From the NCBI GenBank assembly GCA_011374625.1, contig DRPN01000080.1, positions 1 through 37,774 on the forward strand: DNA of 37,774 bases, in the 5' to 3' direction. Under the pieces are notes generated by a model. The model was given only the letters and a program-made list of their open reading frames with translations. It ran no database searches and was not told the DNA's origin. Made by a program: the position numbers and the translations under genes. Positions 1-8,982 of the stretch are shown in pieces (within the stretch, counting starts at the first letter, position 1; each line of letters begins with the position of its first letter). The stretch is from Bacteroidota bacterium. GTDB lineage: Bacteria > Bacteroidota > Bacteroidia > Bacteroidales > VadinHA17.

Positions 1-1
1 A

Positions 2-175
2 GACATGGTCAAGCGTTTAATAACCACGGACACCTCTCTGGATTATCCGGAGAAATTTGCAGAGGTCATCCGTACCATTTCACCGGAAAAGATCCGTATT
101 ATCACCGAAAAGTATTTTGACCCCGACACTTTCATCGAGATCGTGGCAGGCAGTTGTAATAATGGAAAAAAATAG
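2..175 (+). CDS. C-terminal fragment of a probable M16-family (pitrilysin-like) peptidase, truncated by window start
   Basis: Open frame from base 2: DMVKRLITTDTSLDYPEKFAEVIRTISPEKIRIITEKYFDPDTFIEIVAGSCNNGKK*. The 'ITPEKI..I..KYF.P...I.IVAG' pattern is typical of M16 C-termini. Not listed in the ORF track because it lacks a start. Confidence 0.6.
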   Translation, partial: DMVKRLITTDTSLDYPEKFAEVIRTISPEKIRIITEKYFDPDTFIEIVAGSCNNGKK

Positions 176-1682
176 TATCATATCATTAGGCATAAGATTA
201 GGATTGGTTTTGTTTTTACTCGCTGCGGTAGCTACTATACCAGCCTGGTCACAAAACGATACTATTCGACCTGCTCCTCCTGTCCTTTCCCTGGTGAGCG
301 TAATTCCAAATACAGGTTTTGTGACTCTCCGGTGGACCAAAAGCCCGGATAAGGATGTTGCGGGTTATATTATTTATCAAGGGAAAAATAATATCTGGAT
401 TGCTATCGACACCCTTTATAATCCAAATATTGAATCTTTTGAAGACTACAGGGCTCATGCTGATTTTTTCCCTGTTTCCTATGTGATTGCAGCTATTGAT
501 ACAGCCGGGAACCCCAGCCCGCTTACTGCTGAACACACAACCAATTATCTCACTACCCTTTTCGATGCCTGTACAGGCAATATCTATCTCTCCTGGACCG
601 GATACAAGGGTTGGGGAGATCAACTGGTCTCCTATGCCATTTATGGCAAGGAAGGAAATAATGATTTTAAACTGCTGGATTCCGTCTCATCCGGCGTATT
701 GGCGGATACCCTCACGCAGGTCATCCCCGATAAAGACTATTGCTTTGTTGTCAAAGCCTGGCATACCAACGGTTGGGTATCCCATTCCAACCGCAAATGC
801 ATTACCGCCACCATGCCACCCCCACCCGATTACATTTCCGTTGATGAAGCATCGGTTATCGGAAACAATCAGGTTTTCCTGAAATTCTCAATAGATAACA
901 CCTCCCAGCTGCAGCATTATATCCTCTTGCGCGGTACAACCCCCGATCGTTGTTCTGATACGATCATGGAATGGGAAAAGTACACGGAAGCCGAGCTTTC
1001 CTACACAGACGTCCCGGAAGATTCGCTGAAAGCACCTCTGTATTACCGGTTGGCCGTACTGAATGAATGCGGCCGTATGGTCAGGCAATCCCTCCCGGCC
1101 ACCATTCTGGTTCCTCAGGGATATCATGAAAACTTTAACATCTACCTTTCCTGGAATCCCTGTCTCAGCTATGACACCCTGGAAAAGTACACCATTTACC
1201 GGCAAACCGGGAATCATGCCGAAGAGCTCGTTGCCGAGTTGTCTCCCCGGGACACTTCCTGGACAGAAAAAATTGAGTCACTCCAGTATATGGCTGGAAA
1301 CAGCGGTATTTATTGTTACCGGATAGAAGCTACCGGCCGCAACCATTTCTCCTGGACAGAACAAAACAGTTTCTCGGCAACGATTTGTATAAATGCAGGA
1401 CAGCATGTTTACTTACCCAACGCCTTTACCCCCAACCAGGACGGTCAGAACGACTTCTTTGTGCCTGTATTCTCCTTTGCTCCGGAGAAGTACCACCTTA
1501 TCATCCGTAACCGCTGGGGAACCATTGTTTTTGAGAGCTATGACTATCTGCATGCCTGGGATGGCAAAGACAAAAAAGGAAGCCCGGTTCAACAAGGTGT
1601 TTACAATTATTATCTGTATGCAGAAACCCCACAGGGAGTGAAGATTAGAAAGAAAGGATATGTGATGGTGATAAGTAAATGA
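162..1682 (+). CDS. Secreted protein with fibronectin-III-like repeats and a T9SS gliding-motility-associated C-terminal domain
   Basis: ATG at 162 (MEKNSIISLGIRLGLVLFLLAAVATIPAWSQ = signal peptide) is preferred to the 57 start. C-terminus NAFTPNQDGQNDFFVPVF...IIRNRWGTIVFES..YLHAWDGKDKKGSPVQQGVYNYYLYAETPQG matches the CHU_C/TIGR04131 consensus. Overlaps the upstream stop by 14 nt. Confidence 0.85.
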   Translation: MEKNSIISLGIRLGLVLFLLAAVATIPAWSQNDTIRPAPPVLSLVSVIPNTGFVTLRWTKSPDKDVAGYIIYQGKNNIWIAIDTLYNPNIESFEDYRAHADFFPVSYVIAAIDTAGNPSPLTAEHTTNYLTTLFDACTGNIYLSWTGYKGWGDQLVSYAIYGKEGNNDFKLLDSVSSGVLADTLTQVIPDKDYCFVVKAWHTNGWVSHSNRKCITATMPPPPDYISVDEASVIGNNQVFLKFSIDNTSQLQHYILLRGTTPDRCSDTIMEWEKYTEAELSYTDVPEDSLKAPLYYRLAVLNECGRMVRQSLPATILVPQGYHENFNIYLSWNPCLSYDTLEKYTIYRQTGNHAEELVAELSPRDTSWTEKIESLQYMAGNSGIYCYRIEATGRNHFSWTEQNSFSATICINAGQHVYLPNAFTPNQDGQNDFFVPVFSFAPEKYHLIIRNRWGTIVFESYDYLHAWDGKDKKGSPVQQGVYNYYLYAETPQGVKIRKKGYVMVISK

Positions 1683-1757
1683 AAAGTTAAAAGCCGGAAC
1701 CCTCCTTTCACAACAATACATTTTTCAACTTATGACTAAGATTCTATGATTTTTGAC

Positions 1758-1765
1758 TAATTTTG
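1758..1765 (+). promoter_or_regulatory. Candidate Bacteroidetes -7 element (TAATTTTG) upstream of relA/spoT
   Basis: Exact match to TAnnTTTG; no convincing -33 TTTG was seen. Confidence 0.3.
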
Positions 1766-1787
1766 TAAAAGGCGAATTTTGAGGATT

Positions 1788-4055
1788 ATGACAGAGAAAC
1801 AAATCAAAGAGGCGTCGGTATTAACCAAAGCTGAGGACACAAATATACGTAAGCAGTTCAGGCTTCTGGTAGAAAACAGTCCCCGGTTGAAGAAGAAAGC
1901 CGACCGTGAGATGGTGGAAAAAGCCTTTAACCTGGCATTTCTGGCTCATAAGGATATGCGCAGGCGATCAGGGGAACCTTATATCTGTCATCCATTGGCC
2001 GTAGCCCGCATTGTCTCCGAAGAGATAGGGTTGGGAGCCCTTTCCATAAGCTGCTCTTTATTGCATGATGTTGTGGAAGATACGGATTATACCCTGGAAG
2101 ATATAGAACACTTGTTTGGAGAAAAAATGGCCAGGATCATTGACGGGCTGACAAAGATCTCAGGCGCTTTCTCGGAACAATCATCCTCGCAGGCAGAAAA
2201 TTTCAGAAAAATATTGTTGACCCTTTCCGACGATATGCGCGTTATTCTGATCAAGCTGGCCGACCGCCTGCATAATATGCGTACGCTGGATGCCATGCCC
2301 ACGGAAAAACAACTCAAGATTGCCTCGGAAACAATATACATTTATGCCCCCCTGGCCCACCGGCTGGGATTATACAAAATAAAGACAGAGCTGGAAGACC
2401 TCAGCATGAAATACAGGCATCCCGAGATCTATGAAGAGATAGCCAATAAGATCAGGCTGAATGAGAAAAGAAGAATTGCCGAGATAAACCGGTTTTCTCT
2501 GCCGATCATTCAGAAACTGGAGGAAAACAACATCCGGTTTGATATCAACGGGCGGCCTAAGTCCATATACTCCATCTGGAAAAAAATGCAGACCAAAAAC
2601 GTTTCTTTTGAAGAGGTATATGACCTGATAGCCATTCGGATCGTTTTCGACCCTAAACCCAGAGTGTCTGAAAAAGCCATGTGCTGGATGATATATTCTC
2701 TGATCACAGACATATACCTCCCCAAGCCCGACCGGTTGCGAGATTGGGTCAGCAAGCCCAAGGAGAATGGCTATGAAGCCTTGCATGCTACGGTAATGAG
2801 CCATGAAGGAAAATGGGTAGAAGTACAGATTCGCTCACGCCGCATGGATGAGATCGCCGAACGGGGATATGCCGCCCACTGGAAATACAAAGGGATAAAC
2901 TCACAGGAAAGTGGATTGGACACCTGGCTGAAAAGAATCCGGGAAATGCTGGACAACCCCAATAAAAATGCGCTGGAGTTCCTTGATGATTTCAAACTGA
3001 ATCTTTTCTCCTCCGAGATCCTGGTTTTTACACCCAAAGGCCATATCAAATCCCTTCCAAAAAATGCTTCGGCACTGGATTTTGCCTATGAAATACATAC
3101 CGAAATCGGGAATCATGCCATTGGGGCCAAAGTCAACCATAAACTGGTTCCGTTAAGTTACAAGCTGTCCAGTGGCGATCAGGTGGAGATTCTCACATCT
3201 GACAAACAACGGCCTCAGGTCGAATGGTTACAGTTTGTCATCACAGCCAAGGCCAAAGTCAGTATTAAAAACGCCCTGAAATCCGAAAAAAATAACCGTA
3301 TCAAGATTGGCAAGGAAAAACTTGACAGAACCCTGAGGGCCCTGAAAATCACCCCCAATGCTTATGTGTTTAGAAAACTGATGAATGCCTATGAAACACT
3401 TACCAAAGATGAACTTTACAGTAAAATAGGTCTGGGACTGATCGAACTAAACAACATTGAAGCGATCTTAAAAAAGAAATCCCAGAATAAACTGGTGAGA
3501 TACTGGTCACTTCAGTTTCTCAAAAGTATCAATAAAAGTTCTCCGAAAAAGAAACAGGAAGATTCCGGAACCGTTGGAAATAAGAAAAAACCCATCCTGT
3601 TGCGCGAAAACCTGGATAAGGAAGACTCGGAATATGTCATAGCCAACTGTTGCAAACCTATACCTGGCGATCCAGTGGTCGGCTACCTGGATAACCAACT
3701 TGACACCATCATTATTCATAAGGCTAATTGTCCGAATATTATTCGGCTGGCTTCCAAACATGGCGACCGAATCATCCCTGTACGCTGGACTACCCATAAG
3801 GTAAAATCCTTCCTTTCCCGGATCAAAATACAGGGCATTGACCGGATGGGCATCCTCAATGAAATCACGACAATCATCTCCAAACAACTGGATGTAAATA
3901 TCCGGTCGGTGAATGTGGATGTACTGGACGGTATCTTTGAAGCCACCATAGACCTGTATGTTCATGACACGATTCATCTTAATAACCTAATCCTGAAACT
4001 GGCCAAAATCAAAGGAGTGGATTCCGTGAACCGGGAAGAATATACCGGAGAATAA
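1788..4055 (+). CDS. RelA/SpoT family bifunctional (p)ppGpp synthetase/hydrolase
   Basis: HD-domain motif HDVVEDTDY, synthetase motif RDWVSKPKENGYEALHATV..VEVQIRSRRMDEIAERGYAAHWKYK, TGS (VFTPKGHIKSLPKNASALDFAYEIHTEIGN) and C-terminal ACT-like domain. Start 1788 (MTEKQ) or 1779. Confidence 0.95.
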   Translation: MTEKQIKEASVLTKAEDTNIRKQFRLLVENSPRLKKKADREMVEKAFNLAFLAHKDMRRRSGEPYICHPLAVARIVSEEIGLGALSISCSLLHDVVEDTDYTLEDIEHLFGEKMARIIDGLTKISGAFSEQSSSQAENFRKILLTLSDDMRVILIKLADRLHNMRTLDAMPTEKQLKIASETIYIYAPLAHRLGLYKIKTELEDLSMKYRHPEIYEEIANKIRLNEKRRIAEINRFSLPIIQKLEENNIRFDINGRPKSIYSIWKKMQTKNVSFEEVYDLIAIRIVFDPKPRVSEKAMCWMIYSLITDIYLPKPDRLRDWVSKPKENGYEALHATVMSHEGKWVEVQIRSRRMDEIAERGYAAHWKYKGINSQESGLDTWLKRIREMLDNPNKNALEFLDDFKLNLFSSEILVFTPKGHIKSLPKNASALDFAYEIHTEIGNHAIGAKVNHKLVPLSYKLSSGDQVEILTSDKQRPQVEWLQFVITAKAKVSIKNALKSEKNNRIKIGKEKLDRTLRALKITPNAYVFRKLMNAYETLTKDELYSKIGLGLIELNNIEAILKKKSQNKLVRYWSLQFLKSINKSSPKKKQEDSGTVGNKKKPILLRENLDKEDSEYVIANCCKPIPGDPVVGYLDNQLDTIIIHKANCPNIIRLASKHGDRIIPVRWTTHKVKSFLSRIKIQGIDRMGILNEITTIISKQLDVNIRSVNVDVLDGIFEATIDLYVHDTIHLNNLILKLAKIKGVDSVNREEYTGE

Positions 4056-4201
4056 TGACTCTGCCTTTTCCTTCCACACCCGGGAAAATGAATAATGAAA
4101 TTTATTAAACCGAAATTTTGAAAGTTTTGACCTCTCCGCAAAAAGAGGTATAAACGGCACCTTGGGATGGCCCCTCCACCTACCTGCTGAAAGGAAGACC
4201 T

Positions 4202-4244
4202 GACCGAAGTCATTCGTGCAGGAACGGACGAAGACATTCGTCCG
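4202..4244. repeat. Two tandem related inverted repeats, the second a perfect 8-bp stem (CGGACGAA-GACA-TTCGTCCG, 4225-4244)
   Basis: 4202-4219 GACCGAAGTCATTCGTGC and 4226-4243 GGACGAAGACATTCGTCC match at 14/18 positions, 24 bp apart. Confidence 0.7.
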
Positions 4245-4338
4245 GGGAGCAAAGCCCGAGGAATTCTTTGGATTAAATCTAAATAAGCTTTTTTATCTCA
4301 ATAAAAATACTTAATTTGCCTTGATTTAAATAGGGACA

Positions 4339-4821
4339 ATGACCATGGCAACTAAAAAAACACAGAATATTGTAAAAAAGATTTTCAAGGAATATCTGCA
4401 AAAGAAAGGACACCGGAAAACACCGGAACGTTTTGCTATTCTTAAAGAGATATATGAAACGGACGGCCATTTCGATATAGAGTCATTGTATATCAATATG
4501 AAAAATAAGAATTATCAAGTTAGCAGGGCAACCCTGTACAACACCATTGAATTGTTACTGAACTGCAATCTTGTGATCAAACATCAATTCGGTAAAAACA
4601 TTGCCCAGTATGAAAAGTCCTATCACTGCCGGCAACATGATCATCTGATCGATACCGAAACCGGCAAGGTTATTGAATTTTGTGATCCGCGTATTCATGA
4701 GATTATCCGTACTGCCTGTGAACTGAACAACTTCAAACATCTTTATCATTCATTATATATCTACGGGGTTTCCCGAGACAGTGAAAAGGATGCAGATGAT
4801 TCGACAGAGGAAGATATGTAA
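4339..4821 (+). CDS. Fur-family transcriptional regulator
   Basis: Winged helix ([50 protein letters not shown]) followed by [23 protein letters not shown] dimerisation domain. Confidence 0.9.
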   Translation: MTMATKKTQNIVKKIFKEYLQKKGHRKTPERFAILKEIYETDGHFDIESLYINMKNKNYQVSRATLYNTIELLLNCNLVIKHQFGKNIAQYEKSYHCRQHDHLIDTETGKVIEFCDPRIHEIIRTACELNNFKHLYHSLYIYGVSRDSEKDADDSTEEDM

Positions 4822-4852
4822 GTTTTTCATTCATTTGTTATATTTTCTGATG

Positions 4853-4860
4853 TATATTTG
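4853..4860 (+). promoter_or_regulatory. Candidate -7 element (TATATTTG) upstream of purA
   Basis: Exact TAnnTTTG; a TTTG at 4834-4837 is only 15 nt upstream, shorter than the usual spacing. Confidence 0.35.
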
Positions 4861-4953
4861 CACACAGGTGGATTGTGCTTGCCTGATTAATGCCAGCAGC
4901 AAATATGGGCACAGCAACTTCCTGAATAAATAATAATTAAAAAACGTAAAACA

Positions 4954-6225
4954 GTGAAAACGGACATATTATTGGGATTACAATGGGGTGATGAAGGAAA
5001 AGGAAAGATCGTGGATGTTTTAGCACCCGATTATGAGGTCATTACGCGTTTCCAGGGGGGGCCCAATGCTGGTCATTCCCTTGAATTCAAAGGTAAGAAA
5101 TTTATCCTCCACACAATACCTTCCGGCGTATTTCGTAAAGACAAGCTCAACATTATCGGGAACGGGGTAGTCATTGATCCTGTTATTTTTGCCGAAGAAA
5201 TACAATCTTTAAAAAACGAAGGCATCGAGCTGAACAAAGAAAACCTGCTAATCTCCACCAAGGCCCATCTTATCTTACCTACACACCGTTTGCTGGATGC
5301 CGCTTCCGAAGCATTCAAAGGAGGTTCCAAAATCGGTTCTACTCTGAAAGGTATCGGGCCAACCTATATGGATAAAACAGGTCGCAATGGACTTCGCTTA
5401 GGAGATATCATCCGTCCTGGTTTTATGGGTAAATATAAAGCCCTTACCCTGAAACACAAAGATCTGTTAAACATGTATCATTACAAAGGAGAACAAGACG
5501 ATTACGAGAAAAAATGGTTCGATGGAATAGAAGTAATCCGCAGCTTTGATCTGGTTGAAAGTGAATATCGGATCAACAGGCTGTTAGATGACGGGAGAAA
5601 CATTCTCGCGGAAGGGGCCCAAGGCACTTTGCTGGATATAGACTTCGGTACTTACCCCTATGTCACCTCTTCCAATACAATCACTGCCGGCGCCCTTACA
5701 GGACTGGGCCTTGCACCTTCCCGCATCGGCCATGTTAAGGGGATATTCAAGGCATATTGCACCCGTGTGGGCAGTGGCCCTTTTCCCACCGAGTTGCATA
5801 ATGAGAAAGGAGAATTTCTCCGGCAGAAGGGACATGAATACGGCGCTACCACAGGTCGGCCCAGAAGATGCGGTTGGCTCGATCTTCCTGCCCTGCGGTA
5901 TGCCATCATGCTGAATGGTGTGACTGAACTGATCATGACCAAGCCCGATGTTCTCTCAGGACTGGAGTCTTTCATGATATGTACACATTATCAGATCGAT
6001 GGAAAAAATACCAACCAACTCCCCTACTCTCTGGAAGATAACATAAAACCTGTGTATAAGAGTTTTAAAGGATGGTCACAGGATATCTCAGGAATCCGGA
6101 TGTACAGGGATCTGCCTGAAGAGCTAAAAGCTTATAAAAACTTCATTGAAAAGGAAACCGGTATTCCTATTACGATCATCTCCGTTGGCCCGGACCGGGA
6201 AGCGGTAGTAATGATTGAAAAATAA
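4954..6225 (+). CDS. purA: Adenylosuccinate synthetase
   Basis: LLGLQWGDEGKGKIVDVLA, GGPNAGHSL, GIGPTYMDKTGRNGLRLGD, GAQGTLLDIDFGTYPYVTSSN, TTGRPRRCGWLDLPALRYA. Confidence 0.97.
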   Translation: MKTDILLGLQWGDEGKGKIVDVLAPDYEVITRFQGGPNAGHSLEFKGKKFILHTIPSGVFRKDKLNIIGNGVVIDPVIFAEEIQSLKNEGIELNKENLLISTKAHLILPTHRLLDAASEAFKGGSKIGSTLKGIGPTYMDKTGRNGLRLGDIIRPGFMGKYKALTLKHKDLLNMYHYKGEQDDYEKKWFDGIEVIRSFDLVESEYRINRLLDDGRNILAEGAQGTLLDIDFGTYPYVTSSNTITAGALTGLGLAPSRIGHVKGIFKAYCTRVGSGPFPTELHNEKGEFLRQKGHEYGATTGRPRRCGWLDLPALRYAIMLNGVTELIMTKPDVLSGLESFMICTHYQIDGKNTNQLPYSLEDNIKPVYKSFKGWSQDISGIRMYRDLPEELKAYKNFIEKETGIPITIISVGPDREAVVMIEK

Positions 6226-6286
6226 TCGGCAAATAATAATTGAGGGAAGAGAAAAAGATATAGCCTGGAGACAGGTATGCTATCTA

Positions 6287-7984
6287 TCATTCTTCTGTCT
6301 TCTGAATATTCGGCATTTCCAATCCATAGCCTTTGTGCCTGTCTTCCATTTTCAGCAGGAAAGCAAACAGCACGGATAATATAGCCAGACCTAAAAATAT
6401 CAGGATATCATAAAAATAGTTATATCTGAGGTTCAGTTTTTCCTTTTTGATGGTCTGGTAGGCGCTTCTTGCAGCGGCCTTTATTACTTCAGCTGTCACA
6501 ACATCCTTATCTCCGGAAAGATTGATATTCCTTGTGTTTTGAATAATTCCCGTATATATTTCGTTCTCCACTTTTGCAGGATCCACCCGACCGGAAAGTA
6601 CCGGCTCATAATGCGAGTATTGAACGATGGAGTCCACGGCTGATCCGGTTGCTTTTTCTATAGTCCGGTTAATTTCTTTTGGAGTATAACCGGCAGAAGC
6701 CAAGGTTTCGGAAAAAGCTTTTTCTATGGCTCCCTTTACCAATTTTTTGTTAGGGGAAACATCCGGATTGGTATAATTCAGTACCACTCCAAGCATAAGT
6801 GGGACAGCCCATAATCCTATATTCTGGATCCAGAAAATTACAGCATACGCTGTTCCCAGTCTTTGTTCGGGGATAATCTTGGGTACGGAAGGCCACATAG
6901 CTGAGGGAACCAGTGAAAAACCGATCCCCAAAATAATCACCATGGCTGCGGCCACCCACCACATTCTCAGTGAGGGAATAAGGAACACCCCATGCACAAA
7001 CACCAGAATCAAGGAACCTATGATCATAATGGTCGCTCCTTTCCCAAATTTATCATAGATGCCACCAAAAACCGGCGTGAGAAGGATGGTTCCAAAAGGC
7101 AGTAACATGGTAATCGTCCCGGCCAGGTTGGGATTAACATTGTATTTATTGATCATCAGGTCATTGGCATAGAATAAAAACGGGAATACGGCCGAGTAGA
7201 ATAAAACACACAAAATAGCAATATACCAGAATCCACGGTTTTTGATGATATATACAATATCCCTGATCTTGAACTCATTTTCTTCCGATTTTTCTTCCTC
7301 GGGGACAGCTTCCGATTTATCCAGTTTGATATCCATTAGAGAGAAAGAAATAAAGGAAATCACGCCAATCAGCATCACGGTCATAGCAAATAAGATAGGA
7401 GCTGTCACTGTAAACTTTTTGGCCAGGGGAATGGAGATAGCAACTGCAAGTGCTGTACCCAACCGGGCAATAGCCATCTGCATACCCATGGCCAGTGCCA
7501 TTTCTTTTCCTTTAAACCATCGTACTATAGCTTTAGAGATGGTAATTCCCGTTGCTTCTGTTCCCACGCCAAAAATAGCAAAGCCAAACGAAGACCATAA
7601 AACCTGCACCTTCATCTCTCCCAAAAGAGGAAGATGCACAACGGCGTTATCAGGAAAATGATGTGATACAGCCCAGTAGTTAATTGCTGTTCCAATAAAC
7701 ATCACAACCGTGGCCCCCAGTCCGGTCTTCCTGATACCTAGTTTATCCAGTATAAAACCACTGATAATAAGCATGAACAAAAAAACATTGAACCAGGCAT
7801 AAGAAGACATATAATTTCCTATCTCGCTACTGTTCCATCCCAAGATACTCTCCAACATTGGTTTTATCGCCGAAAGTGCATAGTTGAAATAATAGGCCCC
7901 AAAAATGGACAAAGATGCCAACACCAATGCAGTCCAGCGGGCTGCCGTAGAATCTCTCAAAGATTTTTTTATATGTTCTGTCAT
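6287..7984 (-). CDS. MFS transporter (OFA/nitrate-sulfonate-like) with long insert before the final TM helix
   Basis: Multiple TM helices and MFS-type motifs (DKLGIRKTG; GGIYDKFGKGATIMIIGSLIL). ATG at 7984 (MTEHIKKSLRDSTAARWTALVLASLSIFGAYYFNY) is preferred to 8095. Confidence 0.85.
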   Translation of the reverse strand: MTEHIKKSLRDSTAARWTALVLASLSIFGAYYFNYALSAIKPMLESILGWNSSEIGNYMSSYAWFNVFLFMLIISGFILDKLGIRKTGLGATVVMFIGTAINYWAVSHHFPDNAVVHLPLLGEMKVQVLWSSFGFAIFGVGTEATGITISKAIVRWFKGKEMALAMGMQMAIARLGTALAVAISIPLAKKFTVTAPILFAMTVMLIGVISFISFSLMDIKLDKSEAVPEEEKSEENEFKIRDIVYIIKNRGFWYIAILCVLFYSAVFPFLFYANDLMINKYNVNPNLAGTITMLLPFGTILLTPVFGGIYDKFGKGATIMIIGSLILVFVHGVFLIPSLRMWWVAAAMVIILGIGFSLVPSAMWPSVPKIIPEQRLGTAYAVIFWIQNIGLWAVPLMLGVVLNYTNPDVSPNKKLVKGAIEKAFSETLASAGYTPKEINRTIEKATGSAVDSIVQYSHYEPVLSGRVDPAKVENEIYTGIIQNTRNINLSGDKDVVTAEVIKAAARSAYQTIKKEKLNLRYNYFYDILIFLGLAILSVLFAFLLKMEDRHKGYGLEMPNIQKTEE

Positions 7985-8135
7985 AGTTTTACGGTTTGGT
8001 TTTATATTGGGTGCGAAATTACGAGATTCGAAAACATTTCCAAAAGAAAAGAAAGAAAACACATATCTTTTAATAATATTCCTTGAAAATCTCAAAAATT
8101 ATAACTAAATTAAGGGAGTAAAAAATTAATTCGTC

Positions 8136-8828
8136 ATGGCTAAGATCAACTTATCCAAATATGCATATGAACGATTATTGGAACGTGAAAGACACGTTGT
8201 TAACCCCGGTCCGGTAATTACTATCTCCCGTGAATATGGATGTCCTTCCAAACCCATTGCTGCTCTTTTAACAGACTTGATCAATGAAAAATATGCCGGG
8301 AAAAACAAATGGCACTGGATCAGCAAAGAAATTCTGGAAGAAACTGCTCGTAAACTGGGGCTTACACCCCGCGAGATAAAACACATTTTTGAATACAAGG
8401 AACGCAATCTTCTGGAAGATCTGCTCATCGGCCAGGAAAAAAAGAACTATTACCGTAGCGACTGGTCCATCCGCAAAACACTGGGTGAGGTAATCCATGC
8501 TACCGCCATGGAAGGACATTGCATCATTGTGGGGCGTGCGGGAGTAGCTTTAACACGCGATATAGAGGCCTCTCTGCATGTCAAACTGATAGCTCCGGAA
8601 CAATGGCGCACCGTCCAGGTCACCAGGATACATGACATCCCTTATGAGAAAGCTAGTAAGCTCATCCGGGAAATGGACAATAAAAGAAAAAAATTCATAG
8701 AGTATTATCTTAAAAAAGAAGCCAGCAACAGCATCTTCGATGTAATATTCAATTGCAGTACTCTTTCCAAAGAAGAAGTGGCTCAGACTATCCTGAAAAT
8801 GGCCCGGCAAAAAAAATTATCTAAATAA
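8136..8828 (+). CDS. Cytidylate kinase-like family protein
   Basis: GPVITISREYGCPSKPIAALLTDLINEKY, IIVGRAGVALTRDIEASLHVKLIAPEQWR..RI; layout of the cytidylate-kinase-like (PF13189-type) family. Confidence 0.8.
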   Translation: MAKINLSKYAYERLLERERHVVNPGPVITISREYGCPSKPIAALLTDLINEKYAGKNKWHWISKEILEETARKLGLTPREIKHIFEYKERNLLEDLLIGQEKKNYYRSDWSIRKTLGEVIHATAMEGHCIIVGRAGVALTRDIEASLHVKLIAPEQWRTVQVTRIHDIPYEKASKLIREMDNKRKKFIEYYLKKEASNSIFDVIFNCSTLSKEEVAQTILKMARQKKLSK

Positions 8829-8863
8829 TCTTCCGGTCTTTTTCTTTGCGTTTTGGACCGATC

Positions 8864-8909
8864 ACGGAACAATGTCCATAAAGTAAACGGAACAATACCC
8901 GTAAATTAA
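8864..8909. repeat. 23-bp imperfect tandem direct repeat (2 copies) upstream of acyl-CoA synthetase
   Basis: ACGGAACAATGTCCATAAAGTAA (8864-8886) followed directly by ACGGAACAATACCCGTAAATTAA (8887-8909); 19/23 identical. Confidence 0.8.
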
Positions 8910-8982
8910 GTAGATAGTATTCCATTTTTTATATCTTAGCCTCGTCAAACCTTTCCTTTGTAAGGGCATAAACCGATGTAAC

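Noticed and set aside
57-161. N-terminal extension of the gliding-motility-type protein
   Set aside because: It lies inside the peptidase frame, and the signal peptide begins at the internal ATG at 162.
6258-6286. CCTG-GAGA-CAGG hairpin between convergent purA and MFS genes
   Set aside because: A 4-bp stem with interrupted flanks and no T-run; too weak to call a terminator.
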